64,000 bases of DNA from Marasmius tenuissimus (GCA_029532415.1 JAQOTA010000046.1:1860001-1924000); one strand, 5' to 3'. Positions 33,384 through 46,296 are shown, counted from the first letter of the stretch. The notes: generated by a model from the sequence alone, not told the origin. Made by a program: numbers and translations.

Positions 33384-34055
33384 CTACAGCATCACCGTGC
33401 TAAACTTGAGCATGTTATAGCCTTGTCTAGCCACCGAAAGTCCCATGAATTTTGATCGACCCCGTAAGAAGTCTATCCTCATGAGCCCTTTTGATCTCTC
33501 TAACTCCGCTGCTGCTTCTCCTTCCTCCTTAGCCACTCGATGACAGCGTTCTTCGAATGCAGCAGTAATTTCGTCTTGGTGTTGTTGCAGATCAAACTCT
33601 GCCTTTGTCACTCGAATCCGCAATGCGCAGTGCAAGCCTCCGATAACGTCTGCGACCGAAACAAACGCATCTTGCGCATTTGAGGACGACTGAACCTCGA
33701 TCGCCCAGGGTAAGCACCTCGATACAAGCGTAACGTATGGAAGCGGAGGGACGGTGGCAGGCTCAGCACGAAGCTCTTGTGTGAGCTCTTCGGATAGTGA
33801 TGGTGTCTTCGCCGGATCCTTCGACACGTCGAAGTTGAACCGCAGACGTGACCTCAGCCTCAAGACGCTGTGGATTTCGTCCATCGGGAGAAGGCTGAGA
33901 TCGGTCTGAAGTGGCGATCCTGCTAGCGGACTGAAAGGGTTTGGAGGTGATGTTGGTCCCGGTGAGCCGGGCAATGTTGAGTTACTATGTGTTGGCGAAG
34001 GGGTCAAGGTCAGGATCGTCTGCTCATCAGAGAATCGAACTCTTCTGGTTGACAT
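33384..34055 (-). CDS. DUF6699-like protein, 223 aa
   Basis: One exon from MSTRRVRFSDEQ to FSTVML. A Ser/Pro-rich N-terminus (SPGPTSPPNPFSPL) precedes a compact domain: VTLVSRCLPWAIEVQ, VSVADVIGGLHCALRI, RVTKAEFDL, IDFLRGRSKFMGLS. That order is what I know from the DUF6699 family, which is abundant in Agaricomycetes and has no known function. A longer start at 34088 (MTYHLSLKPTE) is possible. The second Met is preferred because RRVRFSDE is a usual beginning of such proteins; this is a judgement, not a proof. Confidence 0.78.
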   Translation of the reverse strand: MSTRRVRFSDEQTILTLTPSPTHSNSTLPGSPGPTSPPNPFSPLAGSPLQTDLSLLPMDEIHSVLRLRSRLRFNFDVSKDPAKTPSLSEELTQELRAEPATVPPLPYVTLVSRCLPWAIEVQSSSNAQDAFVSVADVIGGLHCALRIRVTKAEFDLQQHQDEITAAFEERCHRVAKEEGEAAAELERSKGLMRIDFLRGRSKFMGLSVARQGYNMLKFSTVML

Positions 34056-35825
34056 TTCTGTCGGTTTCAATGAAAGATGGTAAGTCATATCATGATCTCT
34101 GCAGTGCCGCCAAACTTACCGAAGGTTCGCTAGAGGTTTGTGCTAAGGCTCGATAATGTGGGAGTTGGGGGTTGTCTTGCTAGTCCTCGTCATGGAACGT
34201 GCCCCGCCTTATATAGGGCGGTCCAGTGGCCCCATCGATACGCCTTTGAATGGCGTCCACACCATATTGTCGCACTGTGAGTCACTGCCCATCGTCCTCG
34301 GTTATTTCTGGGCTTCACTCAAATAGGTTCATTGCACGTACGCACCTGTACGCGAGAGCGCTAATCTCATTAGATCGACCCTGGTTCGAGGAAAGAGGCT
34401 ATGCCCCGACGACTGCTGTGCGGTGGTGACCCCTCTGATGTCCCTGCTGAATGGGTTAAAGCGTACTGAAAGGATGTCGTCAACCTGGTCCTTACTCTTC
34501 CATACCCCTCCTGAAATGAATCCTCTTTGGCGGCACGGCCTGACCAGACAAGAATCTGGCACGACCGAACCAGCTTTCTCAAATGCCTATCAAATTTCCT
34601 GTTACCGTCTGCGGTAAGGATCACGATTGAGAATGGTAGATTCGGCGCTTCATGCCATTTCACCTCCCGCGACCATGAACATCCATAACTCTTTCCTCAG
34701 CCCAAGGCCAACTTACATGCAGCAACCTACAGGAATTTGACCCGCTGCAACGCGGAGATCTACATGGATGGAAAACAACTTCCCTTCAATCAAGGGATGA
34801 CAGGAGATGGCAGATGGGATGCGGGTAAGCCTCCCCACTGCCATACTAAGGCAATGACTCTTTAGGTTTCGTATATAATCCAGACATCTCCTTACCCAGG
34901 TCAAGCAAACTCCCCCGAAATTCTGACAAAAGAGGGTCTTGCTTGAGGCGTTCGCAATTGAAAAATGATCGAAAATGATTAAAACATGGTTCCCATCAGA
35001 GCCGACCTCGGACTTGCACCCACTAGTTGCAAGAGTGATACAATCTGACTCTCACCACAGCACCAGCTTCATTTGGAGATTGGGAGCTATTGAGAGTCTA
35101 GTGTTTCGAAGCGCATGGTACCGTACTCCCGTCCTTCCGGTCTGCTTCCTGAGGTGAGACCGCGACTACTATGGCCAAAGCTGTAAAAAGTGATACATTC
35201 CATTCCTCCAGTTCAAGCGTACTAATGCCAACTAACCTTTATCCCCCTCGAAGAACTCATCATGACAGCACGATGCCCATTATCATCTAAGAAGCTGACT
35301 TTTCGTAAGATGAGAGAACGGAGATGCCTTTGTCATCTTCAACATCTTGTCTGCTAAACCAGGCCACCGCTTCACCGTATTCAGGCTGTACTACACTGCC
35401 CAAAAATGTTTCTCCTTTTGCTCAAACCAGCCTGCCCAACTACTTAATACGACCGGCTGAATGCGCGATGACTCTGAATCAGCCCCTCTCAACGATACGT
35501 CGGACCGGTTGACCAGTGGTATGCTCCAGTATCCCCCCATTCAGAACGAGCCGTTGTAACCCTTTAGATATCGGGGTGCTGGACCTGTAGAAATCGAACA
35601 TCGACGACAGTGCAGGCACAATTAGTCTCCTGCCATAAGTAGAAGGAGCAAGGCTCATATCTTTTATGGAGGGTACATATTCAATGAAGTTACAATGCAA
35701 TGACTGAGATGACTTCGAGTTTCAGCCACATTCTGTGCCATCGCGAGCTTCTATTTCGAGGACCGCAGTCCAATATATTTGTTTCCTGGCCTACAGAGCA
35801 GCACAAGAGCAAATCAGGGATAGTT
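34056..35825. other. Gene-free stretch
   Basis: About 1.8 kb with only short frames on both strands. I see no family motif, exon chain, repeat or RNA gene. Confidence 0.5.
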
Positions 35826-38800
35826 CTAGGTAGGTGGGGAGAAGTAGTTGGGAATCGCAGCCTGAGGCTTCCCCATGAATCCCCGGAACCGGTCTCTGAA
35901 CGAAGACCTCACAGACCCAGGCATCGCGCCCTCTGCCGTTGACTCCAAACTGACACTCCTGCTCCTACTTCTACTCCTATATCTACCGATTGGAAATGGG
36001 CCAATGCTGCAAAAGAGAAGGGGGTGATATGGAGAATGACTATGGAAGCCTTGACCTAGACAAGGCTGACTCATTCGTTCGCAGCTGTTACACATTACAA
36101 GAAGTATTTCATGATCCTCAGGTTTGCCTATAAAGGGTTGATCGATCAGTTGCGCAAAGACGAGTTGGCAGAGGCTGATGAAACACGTACTACAAGCTAA
36201 GCAGACCCAGAACGTACTTCCCTCTTTGTTCGGGAAGTTGATACGGCAGCAGCCGCAGCGAATGGGCGACTCGCGGTCCGGATGTCGGGGAGGAATGTAG
36301 GTCGAGGTCCCGGGAGGATTATAGGTCGAGCTTCCGGGATAGTTTCGTCGAATTCCGTCGTAAATGGCCGAGACGGGAGGGGGAGGAAGATTTGTCGGAG
36401 GAACAGAGAGGAAAGGGCCGGGGGAACGAGCATTCTCCTTTAAAGACTGTCTTCGTCGACGAGATGGACGATCCTCTCTCGGCAGGAGAGACATAAAAGA
36501 CCGACCGAGAGAGACGCGTCTTTCGGACTTGTTGATGGTGCGAATCTGACGAGGCGGTTTATCCGGAGGAACCATGGCGACTGGAGGAGGCGAAAGTCTT
36601 ATTCTGTCGGCAAGACTTCGTACATACGACGCAGTGGCATGGGCTACCTCCTGCAGTTCAATTTCATCTCGACGATGGAGAAAACGGGACACTTTCACTC
36701 TCTCCGCGCCGTATAAGATGGGTGGCATGTGCACGCGTAGGTCGTGTAAGCAAACATCCATAGTCTGGGGTAGCCCGTCGGGCATAGTAATAGCTTGGAT
36801 ATCGAGCAGTCTCTTCCCAATCACTGGTTGTTTGCAATCGCACTTGGCGTTGCTGTAGTCGAGATGAGGAGTCAAACGTTTGGACAGTAACTCTCGTTTG
36901 CAACTACTCACAAGTGAACCGAAGGCCAAAAAGCAAAGAGCGCGAGCCATCGACACAGCCGTGATTCAGACGGGGGCAACCAAGTTAGGCCAGTCTCTTC
37001 CTCGTCAGCCGTTATATCGGTTCCAATGAAGTAACGTTGCTTGAGGAGATACACGCTTCGTCTGATGCACTTCAACTTCTCGAGGCAATAGGCCTTCTGG
37101 AGAACCCCACGTTGGCATCTGACACTGTATAAGACCGCTTTCAGAGCGTAACTCCAACGTTCTCGTGCAGAGTAACTTGGGTGATCGGGGATCCGGTTTC
37201 TAAATTGGTATATCCAAGCAGGTGTCTGGGAGAAGGTAGCAGTGCCGCCAGATCGGTCGTTCTTTGATTCGCCCCACACCGCAGTGATGACATATTGTTT
37301 AGGGAGACTGGGCGACTGAGAAAGGGTGAGTGATGGGCAAGACAGAAGATGGATGAAACTCACCGAGACTATCGTCTCCAAAGAACCCGTTATGAAAACA
37401 CGCAAGTCTGAGGAGCCTCCCTGACCCGCCCCGTTATCAGCAGCTCCAACGATCCTGGCGAGCAAAATATTCTTCTTATGATCATAGGCGCCCTCAACCC
37501 GGATGATACCTTCGAAGAAGCAACCCTCACCGTCGAAGGTGGACCCCTTCCAGTTCGAAATCCGAAACTGCAACACCCCGCCTCGGATTGCGCCGTTATT
37601 TCGGGCAAGGTATCCAGTCCAATATCCGTTCATGTACTTCCCGATACACTTATCGAACCGTATCGGGTCGTGAAGGGAACGAAATTCGCGTTCTGAGTTC
37701 TCTAGCGATGGCGGTACTCCGCGTGCCAGCCAGTCCATGGGGGCGAGTTGGGTGTCTGTGATCAAAGTTGGATCGTTTGGCAGGGGAAGGTAATGGAGGC
37801 TCCACTTCGTGTAAACTGAGTAGTACTGTGACTGGGCGTTAGCGATCATCGGTGAACAATCAGATTAGGACTGTACCATTCCGAAGGCGAAGGTTTGCAG
37901 GACAAGGGTCAGGTCCGGCGGATAGCCGAGAGGCGTCGTGACTGCCAATGAACGATCAGTGGCCAGATGGGGGCGAGAAACTCAAAGGGGATTCAGACAT
38001 ACACCTAAGCGTTGCTACCCGAGACTTGACTGCCTGGAATACAACTTTCAGGGATTTTGTGGCGAGCTCCAGCTCTCGAGCGTCAAGTGCAATGTCACAA
38101 GCAAGACGTATCACCGACAGGTGTCGGCGAAGAAGGAGGTAGACAAGAGGGAAGAAATTCTATCTCGACAATGTCAGTGATCAGAGCTATAGATTTGAGA
38201 ACTAAGTCCCTACCCTTTCTATCTGATAGCGGCTGGTAATGAGCTCAATAGTGTCTGGGCCATCTATCTCGTAGCTGAGGGCTTTCAAGACTTGCTCCAT
38301 CCGTTCTTCTTCCTGTTGATTGTACCGAGATACTCGCTTCGCTAATTCGCCCTGGGGTGGATCGCGACAAGGTAATGTTGACGAGAGGACTCGATCCAAG
38401 GTTTTCATGTTGTTCAAGTAGCGGTCGACAGTGTACCGATTCGAAGGCCGAACTCTGTGACGTAACATCAGAAACATGTCCTGGAGGATGTCGTTGATCT
38501 TGAGTTTATATTCGGATATGGTCCAGTGCCTCCCTATGTCGTGTGAGCGAGGTTCATGGGTACGCTTAAGACACGATCTCACCGGACGCCCAGTACGCCA
38601 ACCACTGCAGAAGGCTATCTCAAGGCTGAATTATGAAATTGGACTGTAACAAACATTAAAAAACGTACCTCCATCCGCTCGGCCGCAATGAAAGCACTTG
38701 ATTGGCCTCCCATACGCTCACATATCCGCTGCTATCAGCGTCGAACGCCTCCTCTATTTGTTGTAATTTCGAGAAATGAAGACTCTTCAGAGCCCATTTT

Positions 38801-40836
38801 TCCTCTGAGCGTAGCTTTGCAGCTTTCAATGCTCTAGACAATGCTGCCATCTCTTGATCTGCGGTCGTAGATCCCGGTACAGGGGGATGGTTGAAATGTT
38901 CATCCAGAATCGTCATGTCATGATGTTGAGCGACGAAAAAGTCGTGTAGCGTGAGAACGAATTCGGCTGCGGGTACGACTAGCTTCCACCCCTAGGTATC
39001 GAATCAGTCCATTGACTTTCTCGATTTGACACCAGGCTAGAGCTCACCATCTCTTTCCAAATTTCCCGCAGTTCCTTGTCATGAATTCTGTCATGAGCAC
39101 CTTCGCGTACCGCCCGCACAACTCTGTCTCCTTGCTTGACCACCGATCGCTCGATTGCGACCAGTTGTCGTTGCTGTTCGTCGAACTTGCGCAAGAACGT
39201 TATCGAGTTCTTGCTAACCTCCTCATCCACATCCCTCTCGATTTCCTCTTTGAGTCGCTGCACTCGATTCTCTCCTGTGTCTGGCGCGGTAGAGGCTTTC
39301 GTCGCGTGATGAGTTCGAGAGGAGTATCCTTGAGGTTGAAAAGGGTATTCCTGTGCTCCGGAAGTGTGAAATGGGGTTCGAGAGGAGTATCCTCTGGGCT
39401 CATGATTTTCGGGGTACGAAGGATATGGCGAAGGACCTGGGGGGCTACCGGGCCTTGAGTAGAATCCCGGTTCTTGTACGAAGGTTTGAGTTCTGTATCT
39501 GCCACTATGGCCCTGCGTAGTGTGTGGTTCGTGTTGCCAAGCGGAAGTAGACTGGTGGGTAGGGCGTTGGTGCCCAGATGGGTAAGCATTGGTTGGGTAG
39601 GCATTGGCTGGGTAGGCATCAGCTGGACGAGCGTTGGCTGGATTGGGCTGTTGAGTATGATAAGGAGAGGTATAGTAAGCAGGCGGAGCGGGTGTGGCAC
39701 TTGTGGTGTAAGGGCGTTGGGAAGGGTATGTCTGCGTATGTCCGGTTTCTGGTTGTTGAGCAGAGGAACCTACATGTGCATCTTGTTCAGCGTCCTCGTA
39801 GTCCTGGACCCTGTTTTACGCTCAAACATCGAGAACCTTTTCCAGTCGGAGAAATAGACGCACCCGCGACGCATCTGGATTAGCTCTGCCAGTATTGCCT
39901 CGTCCTGTATACATTTGCCCGGCCCACCCTTCGCTTTTATAAAATCCGCACATTCCTTCTCTTCTGGACTTTGAAGCATCCGAAGCAAGAGCAACATATT
40001 GATATCGTCCTGGGCTGCACGTAGAGCGTCTCTTTGCGATTGAATCCCGTGTGCGGTAAACAGGAGCAGGGCAAGCTCGAGTTCTCTCTGCCTTTCATCG
40101 AACGTCTGGCCCATCTCTGCTAGCCGAATCTCATAAATAGGTCCCTTCAACAGTTTCACTACAAGGTCACAGTATTGACACGGATTCACGATACAAATCA
40201 GGATCACTCACCTAAAAAGCGTTTCTTCGAAAATGTATCGCACAAATTCCCGCAAGTTTCAATATCTTTTTTGATCTTGATGCACAACGACGCGAGTTTT
40301 CCTTCTACTGTGAGGCGTCCGTCCGAAGACTTCTTCCCGGCAGGGATAGCGCGAAGTCTAAGAGCAAATTAACGAAAATCTGAGTGAAAGAATTGAAACA
40401 AGCAACATACTGGACAAGGACCTCCATCAAGTCCTGTATCTTGACCAACAAAAACATAACCTTGTCTTCATTTTCGCGTCTCTTCAGCTCAAGTTTGACG
40501 ACTGCTTTGAAAGCTATCACCGCGACGCCTTGGATGAGGTGAAAAGCGTCAAAAATTGCCCGTTACTGACTCAGACAATTTACAACGCACCAACGAACGG
40601 ATGGATGTCCTTCACCTCCTCCAGTACCTTCAAAAGTACGTCGCTAGATTCTGCAAATCCGTTGATTTTGCTCTTGATTGCCGAGTGCTTTTCCGAATTA
40701 TCGGATGCAGTAGTCTTATCATTCTTGCTTGCAGTGTTGATTCGTTCTTCCGCATCCTCCAGAGCCTGCAGAGCCCCTGAACGTATCCCATTTGGTCTCC
40801 GAGGCCTACTAGTCATTCCAGGGTAGGGCGAAGACA
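35826..40836 (-). CDS. Very long EF-hand protein with ZZ-like Cys motif
   Basis: About 14 open pieces on the minus strand form one gene, starting MSSPYPGMTSRPRRPNG. The N-terminal helical region (VKLELKRRENEDKVMFLLVKI) matches a fungal STAND-like N-domain. A low-complexity Pro/Tyr/Gln-rich linker follows near 39.2-39.8 kb, with a short NAYP repeat. Then come a coiled stretch (RKFDEQQRQLVAIERSVV) and one EF-hand-like loop, IEEAFDADSSGYVSVWEANQ, whose D-x-D-x-S-G-Y-x-x-x-x-E fits calcium binding. A conserved middle part follows: LPQWLAYWASG, ALSYEIDGPDTIELI. The C-terminal half includes CIGKYMNGYWTGYLA and a Cys motif NAKCDCKQPVIGK like a ZZ finger, joined across the intron that ends near 36854. 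An Arg/Ser-rich tail ends YFSPPT. This architecture is common in Agaricomycetes and its function is unknown. Confidence 0.82.
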
Positions 40837-41775
40837 TGATTGTAGAGGTTTGACTTGTAAGGTTGCTCGAGCATGATGCATGATGAGTGATGGGTAAAGC
40901 AAAATTAGCGACAGCACCGCCAACAGCGCCCATGTATTTTGACGCCCGTTATCCTGTGTTACCATGTGGTCGCTGCCCCGCCCACTCAGCTCGAGCGCTC
41001 ACTAATCATTTACAGTGATACTATCTATTATCCGACTCGGCGAAGAAGCATTCTGTGATCCTCAAGGCTTTAATAAGAACAATGAGGACATCTGTGACGA
41101 CTTAAGACGGAGGTGAACAATATTGAGTCGACTCGTACGAGCGTTATACACCATGAACTGATAGTAATACGTGACTCTGAGCAGGGCGGAAGCCGTCTCA
41201 TCCCTGAATCAAACGACTTGTCAGCTGGCTATCCGTACATAAGAGAATCAAGAAATAAGACTGAAGCATCAAGCGGCACTCACTATCGCGCCACTAGCGG
41301 TCTAATTGCTACTCTCTTTGCCACTGAAATCACCAGCGAATCGAGGTGGTCGATACATTTTTCTTCCTTTTGCTGGCCAGATCTACCGCAGACTCAGTAC
41401 GCTGTGAGCTCGTCTGGTCAGTGGTGGGCCTCGGGGCATCCCGGTAACGAAGGTGTACATAGGTAGACATTCCGGAACCGGCGTTCAGTTCATGGACCAT
41501 GCCGTGCAGTAAATTCTTCCTTTCTTCAACTTGTCTTAGATTATTTACAGCGATGGTAAATGAGATCCCAGAGTTAAGTCGGCTGGATGCGGCATAGCAG
41601 GTTTTGGGTAGTGAACTTGGATGTGGTCATGGTGGTTGAGACGTTGAGGTTGTGGTACACTGTGGGCGCCTGCGCGGCGCAACAGTCATGATATTCCCAC
41701 GACCGCCATCGTCGGTTTGCACCACCATCTGGCCATCAACACTTCAGCTCCCTCACGTCGAACGGCTTCTACCGA
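40837..41775. other. Spacer left of the MITE
   Basis: 5' flank of the EF-hand gene plus unassigned sequence; a 117-codon plus-strand frame at 41113-41466 has no recognisable features. Confidence 0.45.
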
Positions 41776-41923
41776 TACCACTGGGTGCAAGATAATATAA
41801 TACGCGTAGCTTTATGCTAACTTTATGTTGAATTTATTCTAAAAAACGCAAAATTCAGGATAATTTCAACATAAAGTTCGAATAAAGCGACGCGTATATT
41901 ATGTTATTTTGCACCCAGTGTAC
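41776..41923. mobile_element. 142-bp foldback MITE with 3-bp target duplication
   Basis: The element spans 41779-41920, begins CACTGGGTGCAA and ends TTGCACCCAGTG, perfect inverted ends. Nearly the whole element is a long imperfect palindrome (arms contain ACGCGT, TTTATG, AACTTTATGTTGAA and their complements) around a centre near 41850. TAC stands directly outside both ends (41776-41778 and 41921-41923). Size, foldback form and 3-bp duplication fit a PIF/Harbinger-like non-autonomous element. The superfamily is a guess because no transposase is linked. Confidence 0.88.
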
Positions 41924-42786
41924 GTCTCGTGAGAACCCTCATCCGTGGTGTCGCTTTTCACTTTTCTATGTGCGCAGTCGACTCAATTCAGTTCCTTGCC
42001 TCCCCGGTCCCGGATACGCTTGGCAAAGGTTGAAGCTCATTCCCTTTAGTCTGCATTTGAAAGACAAGCACTTCAGTTTGCTTACTACTCAACAGCTATA
42101 CGACAAATTTCATCCATCGGAAATGAACCTGTGAAGCTCAAGTACTCACTGCTCTCAGGCGTCGCCCAAATTGCCGCCCAGCAATGACACTACCAGCTCG
42201 AAGCCACTGAGTACCCATTAGCAAAGAGGCCCTCCTGAGTCTTCGGATCTGTCGCTCGACGCTCGCAGCATAGCGAGAGGTGGTGCCTGTACTATATCTC
42301 GTCAGCCAAGAACACAACGAAGGCTCCGGGCCCCGGCCTCGAACCAACATTCAAATGAATGTGCTACCAGGGCCTTGAAATTTGAGCACTCGATATCACG
42401 CTCCGAGCTATGTTCCAGCTTGTCTTCCACCACCGTCACATCCGGGCCGGGAAGTGCCTTCGAGATCAAGCCGAACTTAGTTTCTACCTCCCGCGCCACC
42501 CTGGCCAATCACCCCAGACTCCATAATTCCATGTATGTAGACTCGACTGTCCAGCGTGTTGGGAAGCTCGAGAGATTTTTTGTACAAGCTCTACCATAAC
42601 CTTTGACAGACCAAGACCGATCGGGACCAGCAAACATGCGCCTCCTTGGACTTTTGATTGATTTGTCTTGGCGAACCTCTCCATGTCAGCGCTCACAGGT
42701 ACACATACAATCACGCTGACGGCTTTGAAGAACCTAAAAGGTGCTTAAGAGCAAGCTTCGCCCTCCTTTTTCGCGATACCTCGCAG
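41924..42786. other. Spacer
   Basis: No gene supported. Short frames on both strands overlap and carry no motif. Confidence 0.45.
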
Positions 42787-42792
42787 TATAAA
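42787..42792 (+). promoter_or_regulatory. TATA box of surface protein gene 1
   Basis: TATAAA stands about 44 bp before the ATG at 42836. Confidence 0.55.
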
Positions 42793-42835
42793 GGCTTCGG
42801 CTCAGTGAGAAGAGCTGCACGAATGTAAATTGCCC

Positions 42836-43611
42836 ATGGCTCGCCAACTGTTGCTTCCGTTCTTGATCTCGGCATCGTTCTCGCTGTCAGGTCAGGCTTC
42901 ATCTCATGGTTCTAAAAATCCATATACTCACATGTCTTGTTGATGGCAAGTAGCCAAAGCGTCTACTGCGACGTTCAAGGCTCCTATCAACCCCACAGTC
43001 ACCTCTGGCCTCACCCCAATAACGGGTAGCACAGGGCCCACTGTGACTCCGCTCTTCTCTATTTCCACTGCCTACAGCCAAGCGGGCGTCAAGAGTGATT
43101 CGGAAGGCAGCGAGACGACTTACGTTCTAGAACGTCATGTCAGCCAAGTTACTGGCGAATCTCGTCAAGCCCTCAGGCTCTTCACAGGTAAGAGACCATG
43201 TTCCTGGCAGATATGAGGCACTCTCTTCCCTTTCCTTCGCAAAATTGCAAATGATGCTAACTGTCCATCATGATCCTAGCTACCATCGTTCAATCGTCGA
43301 ACGGTTTCTGGCATTCATTGGAAGACACCCAGCAGACCATGCCTCGTGTGCAGTACCTGACCTGTTCCCTGGAATCAGAAGCAAATGGAAATTACGCGTG
43401 CGTACAGCTGATGGGCTGGGGACCCTCAACTAGCACTGTTTCGTACACGAACACCGCCGTCGAAGTCGTAGTGACTAACGTGGCTGGAGTCCCGGAGGAT
43501 AGTCCTGAACATGCCGATAATCACGTCACGCGGACTACAGCTTCGACGATAGTGTGGCAGGTTTTAGCTGTTCTATCCGTAATGATTGTTGGAGGTGTCG
43601 TTGTATTGTAA
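42836..43611 (+). CDS. Secreted, probably GPI-anchored protein, family A copy 1
   Basis: Starts MARQLLLPFLISASFSLS, a signal peptide with an intron right after it (exon 1 ends 42890). The body reads KASTATFKAPINP, QAGVKSDSEGSETTYV, then after a second intron ATIVQSSNGFWHS, YLTCSLESEANGNYACVQL, and VSYTNTAVEVVVTNVAGVP. It ends in a hydrophobic tail (VLAVLSVMIVGGVVVL) right at the stop, as in GPI-anchored proteins. It is paralogous to the genes at 51867 and 53184: the SDGSETTY, QSSxGxW, YxTCS, YACV and SYTNTA motifs and both intron positions are shared. I do not recognise a named family. It is expected in the cell wall or on the outer membrane face. Confidence 0.82.
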
Positions 43612-44063
43612 ACATAAACATGGGGAGATAGCGTCGTTGAATATGTCGCTGTATCTAATGGCCTCAGTGCAAAGGCATACATACGCTTCAATCACACTCA
43701 GGACATCTGTGTGCCAAAGATGCCGCAAATACGACAAACCGCCCGATGAAATGGAAAAGATATTAAAATAGAGCGATAGAAGGCCCACTTTCGATGGTAC
43801 AAGGAACTTTGCGTCGGACCCAGGTGATTCGAAATTTGTATTTCAGCGCGGATCTAAGACGAAGTAGGGATTATACGATGATATCGCTGAGCTATCACTA
43901 CTTCGATCCTGCTATTCTTAGTGAAACTCATGGTCGTAAGCCTCCGTCACCAACTTTTCGTGTATCATAGATCTGGGTTTGATACTACACTTGAAGGGAA
44001 CCGGACGGCTAGAGATGGGACTGGTCAACCAGATACACATGTTGAGAATTACGGAACTGAGCC
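43612..44063. other. Spacer
   Basis: 3' flanks of two converging genes. Nothing recognised. Confidence 0.5.
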
Positions 44064-46296
44064 TCACTTCTGAATATTACTGATGAACTCCACCTTCGGT
44101 TCGATGACCTCTCCGTTCTCATCGACCGCTTTTGAGATTTCAAACGCAGCGAGTATACTCGCAGCCGTGATGTACATCGTAAACATCGCAAGATAACGCC
44201 CGGGACAGATGCTGTTGAGGTGGACGTCGAATTCCGGTAAGCACTCTCTTTCAACCTCACTGATACGACCCAACTCACCGTCTGCCAAAACCGAACCCAG
44301 AAGTGATGTCCCTAATCGCGGGGTTGATCTTGCCGTCCTTGATCCATCGCTCGGGCTTGAACGCGTACGGGTCAGGGTACATCTTCTCATCGTGAAGGAT
44401 CGCCCTGCGTGTCAGTCGAGACGGTCAGTCAACTTCGTCCAAAGTGGTAAGATGGCAAAAAAACGCACCAGATATTCTCGATGACAGTTGTATTCTTTGG
44501 AATCCTGTACCCGCGATATTCATCCTCGACGTGAATGTAATGAGGTACCCCGGCAGGTGCGATAGGCTGCCATCTCTGAACTTCCAGTAAGACCGCCTCC
44601 ACATAGACCAGCGATTGCCGATCTCGAAACTCCGGTAATCGGCCTTGCCCAACAACACGATCGATTTCATCTTGAGCTTTGTGTTGGGCTTCGGGAAATA
44701 GGGTCATAGCGAGTACAAAACTGAGGAGGGCGGTGTAGGTAGTGTCGGTACCAGCTGTAGGTAAAAAAGCAGAGCACTCGAGCTCAGAAAACAAAGGTAA
44801 GTAGAGTTGAGGGTTGTACGCACTTTCGTACATGGTACCAGCCGTGTGCATGAGCTCTTGCTCGGTATACCCGCATCCGTGTGGATCCTCATGCAACTTC
44901 GTGAGCTTATTCGAGACGAATGAAGGAGGCGCTGTTCCGTCTTCCTTGAGAAAGTATTCGCATGTGTGTCTGAGCTCGTATATTTAGAGCTCGAATGAGA
45001 CCCACCATCTGCTTCTTGACGATCTCGAATGGCAGAACATTCATCTCGATGTACAGCCTGTTCCATTCTCTAGCCTTCCTCTTAAAACCGGCACCAGGGA
45101 ACCATGCCGGCACATATTCAAGGATCGGAAGGGCGTCCTGTATGACCGTGTAAAGGGTTACGGTGCGAAGGCAAAGTTGTGAGATGTGAGAAGACGCACC
45201 ACCATGTATGTCCCTGGATTCAGCGCGTGAGTAGCCACGTCCGATGCTCGTTCGGCACTCATGATAACCGGGTCGTCTGGACCTTGAACATCAAGGCCAT
45301 AGGTCAAGAGAATGATCAGAGCTCCTGTCATACTAGATATTAAGTAATGTAAGCATCGTCCTGGAAGAGATCGGAATATGCCAAAGGGAGAGGCAGGCTC
45401 ACTATCGGAAATGGTCCCTGTACTTCTCAGGATCTAACAAGAGACTTCTGAGGAGAGCGTGGTTAACTCTGAGTTCTTGAGATTCATGTCGAGACGAGTT
45501 GCTGAGAGGAAACTCTAAGAGAATCCGGACGTTGAGTAGGCCATGGGTAGAGCGATAGTCCTAGGGGGTGTGGCATACCTTGATGGAACAACCTTCGGCA
45601 AGTCTTCCATAGATTACCGTAAGGAAGAAGAATAAAGTCCTTATTCCACCCCATCCTGAAACCATCATATCGTCTTTGTTTTTAGTGCTCTAGACAGAAC
45701 TTTGAAGCGAGACCCACAAATCAATCAACATTGGGAACGGGGGTCTGTGGATAGTTTGTAAGCTGAGTTTGATCGCCAATCAGCCAGAGTGACCTGACCT
45801 GCTCGAATAGATTGCAGAGCGCTTCTCTAGTAAATCCCAGCATGCTTCGTGAGAATTCAAGACAACGATCTTGGTCCCCGCAACGTTGAGGTATAGGATA
45901 TCGGAGCCTTGATGGTGCAAACGAGAATACAGTTAACGAGCGAGGAGACCGATCGAGGAACGTTGTCTCACCCAACTCTTTCCCCATCTTCTCGAAGTTG
46001 TGTCCCGGAAAGGTTGTCGGCACGTCCTATTGCGGAAGTTGACACTCATCCGTTAGCGAGCGAGCTAGCTAAAGAAAGGTAAAACTCACTAACAGGTTCC
46101 CTAGGATCGGTAGCCCTTTGGGTCCAGGAGGTAGCGATAACCTCCTATGATTACCGCGACCCAGTAGTCTTTGACTCAAGTAGTACCCAAAGACGAATGC
46201 GAGTACAGAGGATGATACAAAGATGGCATAGGGATAGATGGAAGCAGAAATGGTCGGTGGGAGCAGTTCATGAACTGTTTTTTCGAAGATGGACAT
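44064..46296 (-). CDS. Cytochrome P450 monooxygenase (second copy type)
   Basis: An ER-anchored P450 with about a dozen introns. It starts [14 protein letters not shown], with a membrane helix ([18 protein letters not shown]) and hinge [17 protein letters not shown]. Later exons read [106 protein letters not shown] (I-helix AGTDTT) and [20 protein letters not shown] (K-helix E-x-x-R). The heme loop is [15 protein letters not shown], split by an intron at the same position as in the P450 at 0.2-2.4 kb. The frame ends EFISNIQK at 44064, about 20 residues earlier than the other P450; the last beta-hairpin may be cut short or spliced in a way I cannot see. Confidence 0.92.

Noticed and set aside
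42320..42375. tRNA-like stretch (TGGTTCGAGGCC on the minus strand)
   Set aside because: The T-arm-like word is present, but the anticodon arm does not form a 5-bp stem with a 7-base loop and no acceptor stem pairs.
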